Shown: positions 34,541 to 42,487 of the stretch, piece by piece
Layout of the letters: each line of letters starts with the position of its first letter
Numbering within the stretch: position 1 is the first letter of the stretch
Notes under the pieces: model-generated
What the model saw: the letters and a program-made list of their open reading frames with translations, nothing else
The model's database searches: none
Told to the model about the DNA's origin: nothing
Source: Acidicapsa acidisoli
Lineage (GTDB): Bacteria > Acidobacteriota > Terriglobia > Terriglobales > Acidobacteriaceae
Direction of reading: 5' to 3'
DNA: 64,000 nt
Assembly: GCF_025685625.1 (NCBI RefSeq)
Contig: NZ_JAGSYI010000006.1
Span: 186,001-250,000 of the forward strand
Made by a program: the position numbers and the translations under genes

Positions 34541-36103
34541 TTATTTTGTGTCAGAATCTGCGAACTGGTAACTTACGTAGGCGAGATGGCGGCTGTCGGG
34601 GGCCCAGGACGGGACATTGATCGTTCCAGAACCGCCAAAGATCTCTACCAGATTGCTGATCTTTCTGTCAGGCAGAGACATCAACCTCAGGGTTATGTCC
34701 CGATTCGACGGATGACCTTTCACGCTCGCATCGTAGCTGAGAAATACCATCCACTTTCCATCCGGTGAAACATGCGGAGTCCAGTTGTTCCTTTCGTCAG
34801 AGGTTATCTGTTCGGGTTGGCTGCCGTCGGCGCGCATGCGCCAGATCTGCATTGTGCCGCCTCCGCGATCTGAGTTGAAGTAGATGTATGCGCCGTCCGG
34901 CGAGTAATCCGGATCGTCACTTATGCCCGTCGACGTGGTAAGTCGAGTTTCGGCTCCGCCGTCTACGGAAATAGTCCATATATCGCCGCCACCGGGATGC
35001 GGACGAGTGAACGCGATCGTCTTTCCGTCGGGTGACCAGCTATGAAAATAAGAAGATGGATTCTGCGTGATCATATGCGGGTCTCCGCCCGAAGAAGAGA
35101 GAATGTATACGCGAGATCCGGGAGCACCTGGCGTGCTGCAACTGATAGCCAGCAGTTTGCCATCAGGAGAAAGCCCGTGACTTCCGTTGCACGAATTCGC
35201 TGAACCGGCATCGATTTGTTGCGGCGTTCCACCTTCCGCCGGAACCGTCATAATATGGCCACCTTGATCGAAGACCAGGGACTTGCCATCGCGTGTCCAG
35301 TTGGGCGCCTCGAAATGTGCCTGCGCATTGTAGACAATCATGGCACGTCTGGCGTCGTGGTCGAGCGAGATGGTTTGAAGTGTGCTGTATAGGTAGGATT
35401 TCGTGAGAGCAGCCGGGGACACTAATGGGGGCAAGGACTCCATGACTACGTTGGAGAAGACCGCTGTCTCGGACGTATCTTTATCATGCGCGCATACACC
35501 CAGCCCGATGTAGAACGGGCCATCGAGATGGAGGGGGGTTGCCGCGCCGGAAGGATGGAGTGGCTCTCCGTGAAAGCTGACGAACATCGTGAAGTGGTCG
35601 CCGCGTTTCTCGATGCGAAGGCGCGTCGGTGCATCTTCTATTTTGTCGAAGTTCAATTCGGCGCCACCGGTCACATCTCCCTTTTCGGTCCGGTACTGCA
35701 ATGCGGTGAGCCCCGCTCCATGCAGAACCGCGTCGGCGTAGACGGAGTCGGCATCGAGAGTCTGACGAATCATCAATGCAGCCTTGCGATGAGGATTACC
35801 TCCCTGGTGCGGGAAACGTATATCCGCCGCAAGGGACACATCGCCTGAAGCCTTCGTCCAGAGATATTGGAAGGCGTCCTTCGCCAACCACATATTGTCG
35901 CCGGAACCCGTGATCGTGTAGGTTCCATGTGCCGGGTCGTAGGTGCTTGAGCCAGGGTGAAGGACAGTTCCTACATCCGTATGACCCTCAAATTTGCCTA
36001 GCGTCTCATGGCTGGCTTGTGCATAGGACTGAGCACTTAATGAGCAGAGGACAATACCGAGATAGAGAGATCTCAGGAATGATCCGTATTGCCGATTCTT
36101 CAC
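34541..36103 (-). CDS. Secreted TolB-like PD40 protein with N-terminal DUF1349-like sandwich
   Basis: 520 aa with signal peptide (LGIVLCSLSAQSYAQ). Residues 30-230 look like a concanavalin-like/DUF1349 domain (DNMWLAKDAFQYLWTKASGDVSLAADI, AALMIRQTLDADSVYADAVLHG in outline). The C-terminal half is a six-bladed TolB propeller with PD40 repeats (GHGLSPDGKLLAIS, YFHSWSPDGKTIAFTR, DDPDYSPDGAYIYFNS, TPHVSPDGKWMVFL). No enzyme active site was recognised. It probably binds a carbohydrate or a protein at the cell surface; it sits next to the xylan hydrolases and is convergent with the ROK gene. Confidence 0.88.
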   Translation of the reverse strand: MKNRQYGSFLRSLYLGIVLCSLSAQSYAQASHETLGKFEGHTDVGTVLHPGSSTYDPAHGTYTITGSGDNMWLAKDAFQYLWTKASGDVSLAADIRFPHQGGNPHRKAALMIRQTLDADSVYADAVLHGAGLTALQYRTEKGDVTGGAELNFDKIEDAPTRLRIEKRGDHFTMFVSFHGEPLHPSGAATPLHLDGPFYIGLGVCAHDKDTSETAVFSNVVMESLPPLVSPAALTKSYLYSTLQTISLDHDARRAMIVYNAQAHFEAPNWTRDGKSLVFDQGGHIMTVPAEGGTPQQIDAGSANSCNGSHGLSPDGKLLAISCSTPGAPGSRVYILSSSGGDPHMITQNPSSYFHSWSPDGKTIAFTRPHPGGGDIWTISVDGGAETRLTTSTGISDDPDYSPDGAYIYFNSDRGGGTMQIWRMRADGSQPEQITSDERNNWTPHVSPDGKWMVFLSYDASVKGHPSNRDITLRLMSLPDRKISNLVEIFGGSGTINVPSWAPDSRHLAYVSYQFADSDTK

Positions 36104-36264
36104 GATTGAGTTTCCTCCAATGCCTATAGATATGTTTGGTTGCGCAGAAATTCCGTTGCGAAATTGTTTTGTACGTGGGCTGAACTTTAGGACCTGGCGG
36201 GACTCGGTGTCAAGTCCAGGAGGGCTGGCGGAAACACCATTTCACGGGGGGGTGTCCTGCAGAT

Positions 36265-36438
36265 TCAGAGTCTGCTTGCGATTGGGTATCCGACTAGCCT
36301 TCGTTGCAGAGCGGCGCAGATACCTGTGGCGAGCAGAATCAGGATGAAGAAGACTCCAATGCCGCTGAGCAGCGCGTAGCGGCTTAGATTACGCCTTTGT
36401 TGCATTGTCCGCCTGCGGCGTTGTCGAGTTTGAAGCAT
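36265..36438 (-). CDS. Possible 57-aa membrane protein
   Basis: A highly basic N-terminus (MLQTRQRRRRTMQQRRNLSR) precedes one strong membrane helix (YALLSGIGVFFILILLATGICAAL). GGGAG lies 4 nt before the ATG at 36438. Composition and the ribosome-binding site support a real small gene, but no homologue is known to me. It stands between the TolB-like and GH8 genes and has no obvious partner. Confidence 0.4.
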   Translation of the reverse strand: MLQTRQRRRRTMQQRRNLSRYALLSGIGVFFILILLATGICAALQRRLVGYPIASRL

Positions 36439-36687
36439 GCTACTCCCATCTAGTTTCCGAGTAGTTGCTCGGTGCGATGCTCTTCCTGCCAGGTTGCCGT
36501 GCATCGCAGGAATGCCTGGACTTGAACATCATGCTGTGTAGTGGCGTATGGACGCAGATCGTGACATGAAATGCGCGAAAATCAGGGCCTGCCCGAGTCA
36601 AAGCTAACGGGGCGAATATGCAGAAATGGCTGATAATTTGTTCGAGGGTTGCAATATATCGATTTACTAGGTATAAAGAGTGCGTTT

Positions 36688-38031
36688 ATGAAGATAATTT
36701 TGGCACCTCCTTATTTTGCGACCCGTCCATTGCGACGCGGGTTGACCCTCATATTTGTTGGGCTCATCGCACTCATAGCCAATTTCTTTCGATTGCCGAG
36801 TTTCGCGGAAGGATCGGGAGCTGGACCAGCGGACAGCAGGGATGGATCTGGCGCCTTTGCTACCGGACATTACCGCAATGTTTTTGTGGAGTTGGGGAGC
36901 CCTGAGAACGAAGTGTCCGCGAAAATCGAGACAGCTTACCAGCAGCTTTTTCATGGTGATCCTCAGACTCAGGCGGTGTACTTTGCCGTGGGGCGGAATG
37001 GCAATGGGCCCTTGGCCTATCTGACGGACTGGGCCAACCATGACGCCCGAACGGAAGGTATGTCGTATGGGATGATGATTTCGGTGCAGTTGGACCACAA
37101 GACCGAGTTCGATGCGCTCTGGAACTGGGCGAAAACGTATATGTACATCAGCGATCCGCATCATCCTTCCTACGGTTATTTTTCGTGGTCGTGCAGGACG
37201 GATGGGACTCCGAATGAAGAGACTGCCGCTCCGGATGGCGAAGAATACTTTGCCATGGCGCTCTATTTCGCCTCAGCCAGGTGGGGCGACGGCACAGGGA
37301 TTTACGATTACAAAGCACAGGCAGACGCATTATTGACTGCAATGCGTCATCGGGCCGTTATGACTGGGCCTACCCGATTCGGGCCGCGCACTGTGGGGAA
37401 CGAGGTCGATGCCCAGTACAAGATGATTCGTTTCGTACCTGGGGTGGATCGTGGAGATTTTACCGACCCCTCGTATCATCTTCCCGCGTTTTATGAGCTT
37501 TGGGCAAGGTGGGGACCGGTAGACGATCGGCAGTTCTGGGCTGAGGCAGCGGAGGCAAGCCGTGCTTTCTTTCCAAAGACAACCAACCCTGAGACTGGAC
37601 TGGCGCCGGATTATGCGAACTTCGATGGAACGCCCAAGGTGACGCGATTCACCCAGTCTTCGATCTTTGGATATGACGCGTGGCGGACGGCGAGTAACTG
37701 GTCCGTGGATTGGGCGTGGTGGGGCGAAGCTCCGCAGGAGCGCGTGCTGAGCGATCGTATTCAAGCCTTCTTCGCTAAAGAGGGATTGGATGCTTATGGC
37801 GATCAGTACACTCTGGATGGCAAGAAAATCGCGAACCGGCATTCAACCGGATTGGTTGCGACGAATGCCGTGGCGAGCCTGGCGGCTACCGATCCTCGGT
37901 CAAAGGAGTTTGTGCAGGCGCTATGGCGAACTCCTGTGCCCACAGGTGAACAGCGCTATTACGACGGCATGTTATACATGATGAGCATGATGCACCTGGG
38001 TGGGGAGTTTCGGATCTGGGCTCCCAGGTGA
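36688..38031 (+). CDS. Glycoside hydrolase family 8, reducing-end xylose-releasing exo-oligoxylanase type
   Basis: 447 aa with an N-terminal hydrophobic segment (LTLIFVGLIALIANFFRL). GH8 inverting (alpha/alpha)6 barrel: the general acid Glu about 123 in ARTEGMSYGMMISVQ, APDGEEYFAMALYFASARWGDG and GYDAWRTASNWSVDWAWWG are seen. The order and wording match the Rex-type enzymes that release xylose from the reducing end of xylo-oligosaccharides rather than endoglucanases. The ATG at 36688 is used (an ATG at 36649 would add 13 residues). GH115 follows in the same direction after about 50 nt, so the two form a xylan unit. Confidence 0.9.
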   Translation: MKIILAPPYFATRPLRRGLTLIFVGLIALIANFFRLPSFAEGSGAGPADSRDGSGAFATGHYRNVFVELGSPENEVSAKIETAYQQLFHGDPQTQAVYFAVGRNGNGPLAYLTDWANHDARTEGMSYGMMISVQLDHKTEFDALWNWAKTYMYISDPHHPSYGYFSWSCRTDGTPNEETAAPDGEEYFAMALYFASARWGDGTGIYDYKAQADALLTAMRHRAVMTGPTRFGPRTVGNEVDAQYKMIRFVPGVDRGDFTDPSYHLPAFYELWARWGPVDDRQFWAEAAEASRAFFPKTTNPETGLAPDYANFDGTPKVTRFTQSSIFGYDAWRTASNWSVDWAWWGEAPQERVLSDRIQAFFAKEGLDAYGDQYTLDGKKIANRHSTGLVATNAVASLAATDPRSKEFVQALWRTPVPTGEQRYYDGMLYMMSMMHLGGEFRIWAPR

Positions 38032-38083
38032 TCACGTAGTAAGACTTGTCGACTGCACATAACTTGTATCTGGAGTACCTGGT

Positions 38084-40963
38084 ATGATTTTGCCTTCCCG
38101 CCACTGCTTTTCCTTGCTGTGCATCGCAGCACTCGCTTTATCTACATCGACTCGACAGGCGCATGCGCTTGGACAACCGCGTTATGTGAGCACCACACCA
38201 AGCAAGGATGGATTCACGCTTGCGGCCGGTGGCCATACAGCCATGATCGATGTAGATCGCGGCGACTATCCGGGAGTTATCCGCGCGGCGCACGATCTGC
38301 AGGCCGATATTGAGCGTGTGACTGGCTTGAGCCCGCATTATCTCAATGACAAGGAGAGTGCACGAGGTGAAGTTGTTTTGATCGGGACGATCTCGAAGAG
38401 CGCAATCATTGACCGGCTGATTCGGGAACATAGGCTCGACGTGAGTACAGTTCAGGGCAAGTGGGAATCAACCCTGGTGCAGGTGGTGGAGAAGCCCATG
38501 CCTGGAGTGGCGCGGGCGCTGGTAATTGCAGGAAGCGACAAGCGCGGAACAATCTTTGGCATCTACGATCTTTCGGAACAGATCGGGGTTTCGCCGTGGT
38601 ACTGGTGGGCCGATGTTCCGGTCGTTCACAAAAACGCTCTTTATATTACGACAGGGCGATATATACAGGGCGAGCCTGCTGTGAAGTATCGCGGCATATT
38701 TCTGAACGATGAGGCTCCCGCACTGACAGGTTGGGTCAATGCGGCTTATGGAGGCTACAACCATAAGTTCTATGAGAAGGTCTTTGAGCTGTTGCTTCGC
38801 CTGAAGGCAAATTATCTATGGCCTGCAATGTGGAACAGCACCTTTAATGAGGACGACCCGGAGAATGCTCGCCTTGCCGATGAGTATGGCGTCGTGATGG
38901 GAACCTCGCATCATGAGCCTATGCTTCGTGCACAGCAGGAGTGGAAGCGGCACGGCACAGGACCGTGGGATTACTCGACGAATGCGGAGGTTCTCGATAA
39001 GTTCTGGAGCGATGGCATTGAGCGCAACAAGAACTTTGAGAGTACGATTACGCTGGGCATGCGTGGCGATGGCGACATGCCGATGACGGAGGGCGCGAAT
39101 ATCGCGCTGCTTGAGAAGATCGTCGCCGATCAGCGGAATATTCTCGCGCAGCACATGACTCCGACGCTCAATGCCGATCCCAAGGTATGGGCGCTCTACA
39201 AGGAGGTGCAGGCGTATTACGAGAAGGGCATGCGCGTGCCGGATGATGTAACCCTGCTTTGGTGCGACGATAACTGGGGCAACATTCGCCGCTTGCCTAC
39301 TCCGGAGGAACGTAAGCGCTCGGGTGGAGCGGGAATTTATTACCACTTTGACTATGTAGGCGATCCACGCAATTACAAGTGGATTAATACCAATCCGATT
39401 GCCAAGGTTTGGGAACAGATGAATCTCGCGCTCGCCTATGGCGCGAACCGGATCTGGATTGTGAATGTAGGCGATCTGAAGCCAATGGAGTTTCCGATTG
39501 AGTATTTTCTGACGCTGGCGCGGAATCCGGAGCGATGGGGAAAGGACCAAACCCAGGAGTTCACACGGCTTTGGGCAGAGCGCGAGTTTGGCGCGGCACA
39601 GGCGGACGAGATCGCCGAACTGGTGACCAGATACACGCAATACAACGGGCGGCGAAAGCCTGAGTTGCTGGATACGGATACATTCAGCCTGGTGAATTAT
39701 CGCGAGGCCGATCGGGTGGAAGCAGATTGGAAGGCGCTTCTGGCTAAGGCGGAGACGCTGCAAAAGCTCATACCGCAGGAGCAGCAGGATGCTTATTTCG
39801 AACTTGTGCTGCATCCCATCAAAGCTTCGGCGATCGTCAATGAGCTTTATATAACCGCTGGACGCAACCGTTTGTATGCGAAGCAAGGCAGGGCAGATGC
39901 AGGCGACTACGCGGCGCAGGCTCGCGTGCTCTTTCAGGCGGATGAGGAGCTTACCAATGAGTACAATCATGTGCTCGCGCACGGTAAGTGGAATCATATG
40001 ATGGATCAGACTCACCTTGGGTACACCTATTGGCAGGAACCACCATTGAACGTGATGCCAGCCGTGAGCGAGGTGCAGCCTCTTGCAGAACCGCGCATGG
40101 GATTGGATGTCGAGGGCTCCGCTGGGGCGCTTGGCCCGCTGCGATTGAGCTTCGATAACTATCAGCGACAGAGCCGATATGTTGATGTCTTCAACCGTGG
40201 CGTCGGTTCCTTTCACTTCGATGCCAAGGTTTCCGAGCCGTGGATTTTATTGAGCACAACGGGAGGCCAAGTCAGTAAGGACGAGCGAATTGACGTGAGT
40301 GTGGATTGGAGCAAGGCTCCGCTTGGCAAGACGGATGGCGAGATCACGATTACTCAGGCCAACTCGGCTTCGGTGCGTGTGCGCGTGGAGGCGCTCCGTC
40401 CTAAGAGTCCGGATCGTGATGCGCTTGAGGGATTCGTCGAAGGAGATGGTTATGTCTCAATGGAGGCGGAGCATTTTACGAAGGCGATGAGTCATGAGGA
40501 TGTGCACTGGGATCGGATTCCGGAGTATGGGGCGACCCTTTCAGGGATGAGCGTCTTTCCTGTAACGGCGGCCAGCGTAATGCCGCTTCAGTCCACTGCA
40601 ACGCTGGAGTATCGGATGTATCTCTTTGACTCCGGCAGTTTCAATCTGGAGACCATCATCGGACCGACGCTGAACTTTGTGCCGGGGCGCGGGCTGCGAT
40701 TTACAGTTGCGCTGGATGACCAGCAGCCGCAGTTGGTCGATGCGCTGGAGCATAACTCCGACAAGGACTGGGCGACAGCAGTAAGCGACAGCGTGCGCCG
40801 CGTGGAGACAAAGCTGACCGTGGACCACCCCGGCTACCATACGCTCAAGATTGGCGTGGTCGATCCGGGGGTTGTTTTGGAGAAGCTGGTGTTGAGCGCC
40901 GGGGCGCTGAAGCCCTCTTACCTGGGGCCGCCTGAGAGCTTTCATGGAACTCTCGCGCGGTAA
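38084..40963 (+). CDS. Glycoside hydrolase family 115 (xylan alpha-1,2-glucuronidase)
   Basis: 959 aa with signal peptide (CFSLLCIAALALSTSTRQAHA). The family segments are GDYPGVIRAAHDLQADIERVTG, RGTIFGIYDLSEQIGVSPWYWWADVP, KYRGIFLNDEAPALTGW and LRLKANYLWPAMWNSTFNEDDP. GH115 enzymes remove (4-O-methyl)glucuronic acid from xylan or oligosaccharides. A GGAG lies 8 nt before the ATG. With the neighbouring GH8 it can complete debranching and trimming of glucuronoxylan fragments. Its stop lies 12 nt from the convergent hydrolase gene with no terminator between. Confidence 0.95.
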   Translation: MILPSRHCFSLLCIAALALSTSTRQAHALGQPRYVSTTPSKDGFTLAAGGHTAMIDVDRGDYPGVIRAAHDLQADIERVTGLSPHYLNDKESARGEVVLIGTISKSAIIDRLIREHRLDVSTVQGKWESTLVQVVEKPMPGVARALVIAGSDKRGTIFGIYDLSEQIGVSPWYWWADVPVVHKNALYITTGRYIQGEPAVKYRGIFLNDEAPALTGWVNAAYGGYNHKFYEKVFELLLRLKANYLWPAMWNSTFNEDDPENARLADEYGVVMGTSHHEPMLRAQQEWKRHGTGPWDYSTNAEVLDKFWSDGIERNKNFESTITLGMRGDGDMPMTEGANIALLEKIVADQRNILAQHMTPTLNADPKVWALYKEVQAYYEKGMRVPDDVTLLWCDDNWGNIRRLPTPEERKRSGGAGIYYHFDYVGDPRNYKWINTNPIAKVWEQMNLALAYGANRIWIVNVGDLKPMEFPIEYFLTLARNPERWGKDQTQEFTRLWAEREFGAAQADEIAELVTRYTQYNGRRKPELLDTDTFSLVNYREADRVEADWKALLAKAETLQKLIPQEQQDAYFELVLHPIKASAIVNELYITAGRNRLYAKQGRADAGDYAAQARVLFQADEELTNEYNHVLAHGKWNHMMDQTHLGYTYWQEPPLNVMPAVSEVQPLAEPRMGLDVEGSAGALGPLRLSFDNYQRQSRYVDVFNRGVGSFHFDAKVSEPWILLSTTGGQVSKDERIDVSVDWSKAPLGKTDGEITITQANSASVRVRVEALRPKSPDRDALEGFVEGDGYVSMEAEHFTKAMSHEDVHWDRIPEYGATLSGMSVFPVTAASVMPLQSTATLEYRMYLFDSGSFNLETIIGPTLNFVPGRGLRFTVALDDQQPQLVDALEHNSDKDWATAVSDSVRRVETKLTVDHPGYHTLKIGVVDPGVVLEKLVLSAGALKPSYLGPPESFHGTLAR

Positions 40964-40975
40964 CGCCGGTTACGC

Positions 40976-41755
40976 TCAGGCTTCGAGAAAACCGAACAAT
41001 GCAGCGTTGAATTCGCTCGCCGCTTCTATGTTGGATAGATGCGCTGCAGGAATTTCAACGTAGCTTGCTCTGGGAATGTGTTGGGCAAGGAAGTGACCGT
41101 CTTCGGGCGTAGTGACGGGGTCATGTGTACCGGCGATCACCAGCGTTGGAGCATGGATGAACTGCAGGCTTGCGCGAAAATCGGCGTCGCGGATGGCTGC
41201 ACAGCAGGCAGCGTAACCTTGCACGTCGGTTGCGTGGAGCATGGCTGCGGTTGCAGTGATGACGTCCGGGTGTTTGGCATGGAAGGATGGAGTGAACCAA
41301 CGCTCCAGCGTGCCGGGAATAACCGAACCCAGCCCATCGCGCAGAACTGTTTCGATGCGAGTGTTCCAGACTTCCTCGACTCCAATTTTTGCTGCGGTAT
41401 TGGCGAGGATGAGTTTCCGAAGGCGATTAGGAGCGTTAACACCGAGCCATTGACCGATGATGCCGCCCATTGAGATGCCACAAAAGCTGGCTTGCTCGAT
41501 CTCGAGGAAATCGAGAAGATGCACCACATCCTGGCCTAGCTCTGCGATGGTGTATTGTCTGGGTGGAATGGAGGAACCGCCGTGGCCGCGCGTGTCATAG
41601 CGCAGAAGCCTGCAGCGGGAGCCTAGTGAATTCACTTGCGGCTCCCACATGGAGAGGTTAGCTCCGAGGGAATTTGACAGGACCAGCATTGGCAGGCTGA
41701 CATCGCCTCTGAGGTCGTAATGAATACATACGCCGTTCAGTTCGGCGACAGGCAT
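40976..41755 (-). CDS. pcaD: Alpha/beta hydrolase, 3-oxoadipate enol-lactonase-like
   Basis: 259 aa, cytoplasmic. Oxyanion and nucleophile motifs: LSNSLGANLSMWEPQV, YDTRGHGGSS, and the nucleophile elbow GISMGG; the acid and base follow in VIAGTHDPVT and IPAAHLSNIE. This is the PcaD-type enol-lactonase pattern (hydrolysis of 3-oxoadipate enol-lactone in the beta-ketoadipate pathway). No other pca genes are in the window, so a different ester substrate is possible. It follows the CDGSH gene by 26 nt on the same strand. Confidence 0.82.
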   Translation of the reverse strand: MPVAELNGVCIHYDLRGDVSLPMLVLSNSLGANLSMWEPQVNSLGSRCRLLRYDTRGHGGSSIPPRQYTIAELGQDVVHLLDFLEIEQASFCGISMGGIIGQWLGVNAPNRLRKLILANTAAKIGVEEVWNTRIETVLRDGLGSVIPGTLERWFTPSFHAKHPDVITATAAMLHATDVQGYAACCAAIRDADFRASLQFIHAPTLVIAGTHDPVTTPEDGHFLAQHIPRASYVEIPAAHLSNIEAASEFNAALFGFLEA

Positions 41756-41781
41756 GTTGCAAATCCCTCCGGTGGTAGAAG

Positions 41782-42204
41782 TCAGCCCTGGAATCCGATC
41801 CTAGCGTGAGAGCCGTCACAGTAAGGCTTGTTTGCGGAGGCGCCACACCGGCAGAAGTACGTCTCTTCGGTATTTGCAATGGTTTCTTTTGCGGCGTTCT
41901 GCACGGTGAGTGGCCCGATGGCTTGCAATGGGCCCGCGGGAAGTGGCGTGAAGACGACTGGACTGGTCGCGGTGATTTCACCGACCGGGTCGGCGGGGAC
42001 AGCTTCGCCGGGCTCGGCAAAGCCGATGGTGCGATGGCTGCCGTCGCAGAAAGGCTTGTTCGCGGAAGCTCCGCAGCGGCAGAGTGAGGCGCGAGGCTGG
42101 CTCAGGGTTTCGGAGCCGGTTTGAATCTGTAACTCGCCGGTGGCGATGAGTGGTCCGTTTGGGGCGGTGAAGGCGGCGTTCGCTGGCGGGGTGGTTTCGC
42201 TCAA
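41782..42204 (-). CDS. Double CDGSH iron-sulfur protein
   Basis: 140 aa with two CDGSH zinc-finger-like 2Fe-2S motifs: CRCGASANKPFCDGSHRTIGF (one residue more than shown motif limits; core CRCGASANKPFCDGSH, about 42-57) and CRCGASANKPYCDGSH (about 118-133). Each has three Cys and one His to bind a 2Fe-2S cluster. Redox or cluster-transfer roles are known for the family. It is encoded ahead of the enol-lactonase-like gene. A strong hairpin with a T-tract lies 70 nt before its start on the same strand. Confidence 0.9.
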   Translation of the reverse strand: MSETTPPANAAFTAPNGPLIATGELQIQTGSETLSQPRASLCRCGASANKPFCDGSHRTIGFAEPGEAVPADPVGEITATSPVVFTPLPAGPLQAIGPLTVQNAAKETIANTEETYFCRCGASANKPYCDGSHARIGFQG

Positions 42205-42273
42205 AAGGGTGATCCTCCGAGCTCAGTCTATACGGCGCGGTTCTGAGGTTCGGGGACTCGGTGGAAAAAGAAG

Positions 42274-42304
42274 GGGCAGCGGCACGCGAGAGGCGCCGCT
42301 GCCC
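42274..42304 (-). terminator. Leftward hairpin with T-tract ahead of the CDGSH gene (attenuator-like)
   Basis: Perfect 10-bp arms GGGCAGCGGC (42274-42283) and GCCGCTGCCC (42295-42304), followed on the minus strand by CTTCTTTTTCC. No convincing gene ends to its right on that strand, so it is either the terminator of an unseen antisense transcript or an attenuator in the leader of the CDGSH operon, whose ATG is at 42204. Confidence 0.55.
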
Positions 42305-42487
42305 ATAAGTCAAGAGACTCTCAAAGCTTAGGACAGTTGCAATGGGTTGTCTTGCGTCCGAGGGCTTAGTTGCATCTCAACCCTTCGGTGGAGATGAACG
42401 AGAATTCCTCGATTTGTACCAGAATGAGGTGTTTTTTGAGATGCGGGCTGTTGCATATCGTGCTGATTCCGTGTTGGATTGCAGCAT

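Noticed and set aside
38816-40216. 466-codon minus-strand frame inside GH115
   Set aside because: Antisense shadow of a strongly conserved enzyme gene; no start signal and His/Arg/Leu-rich composition typical of shadows.
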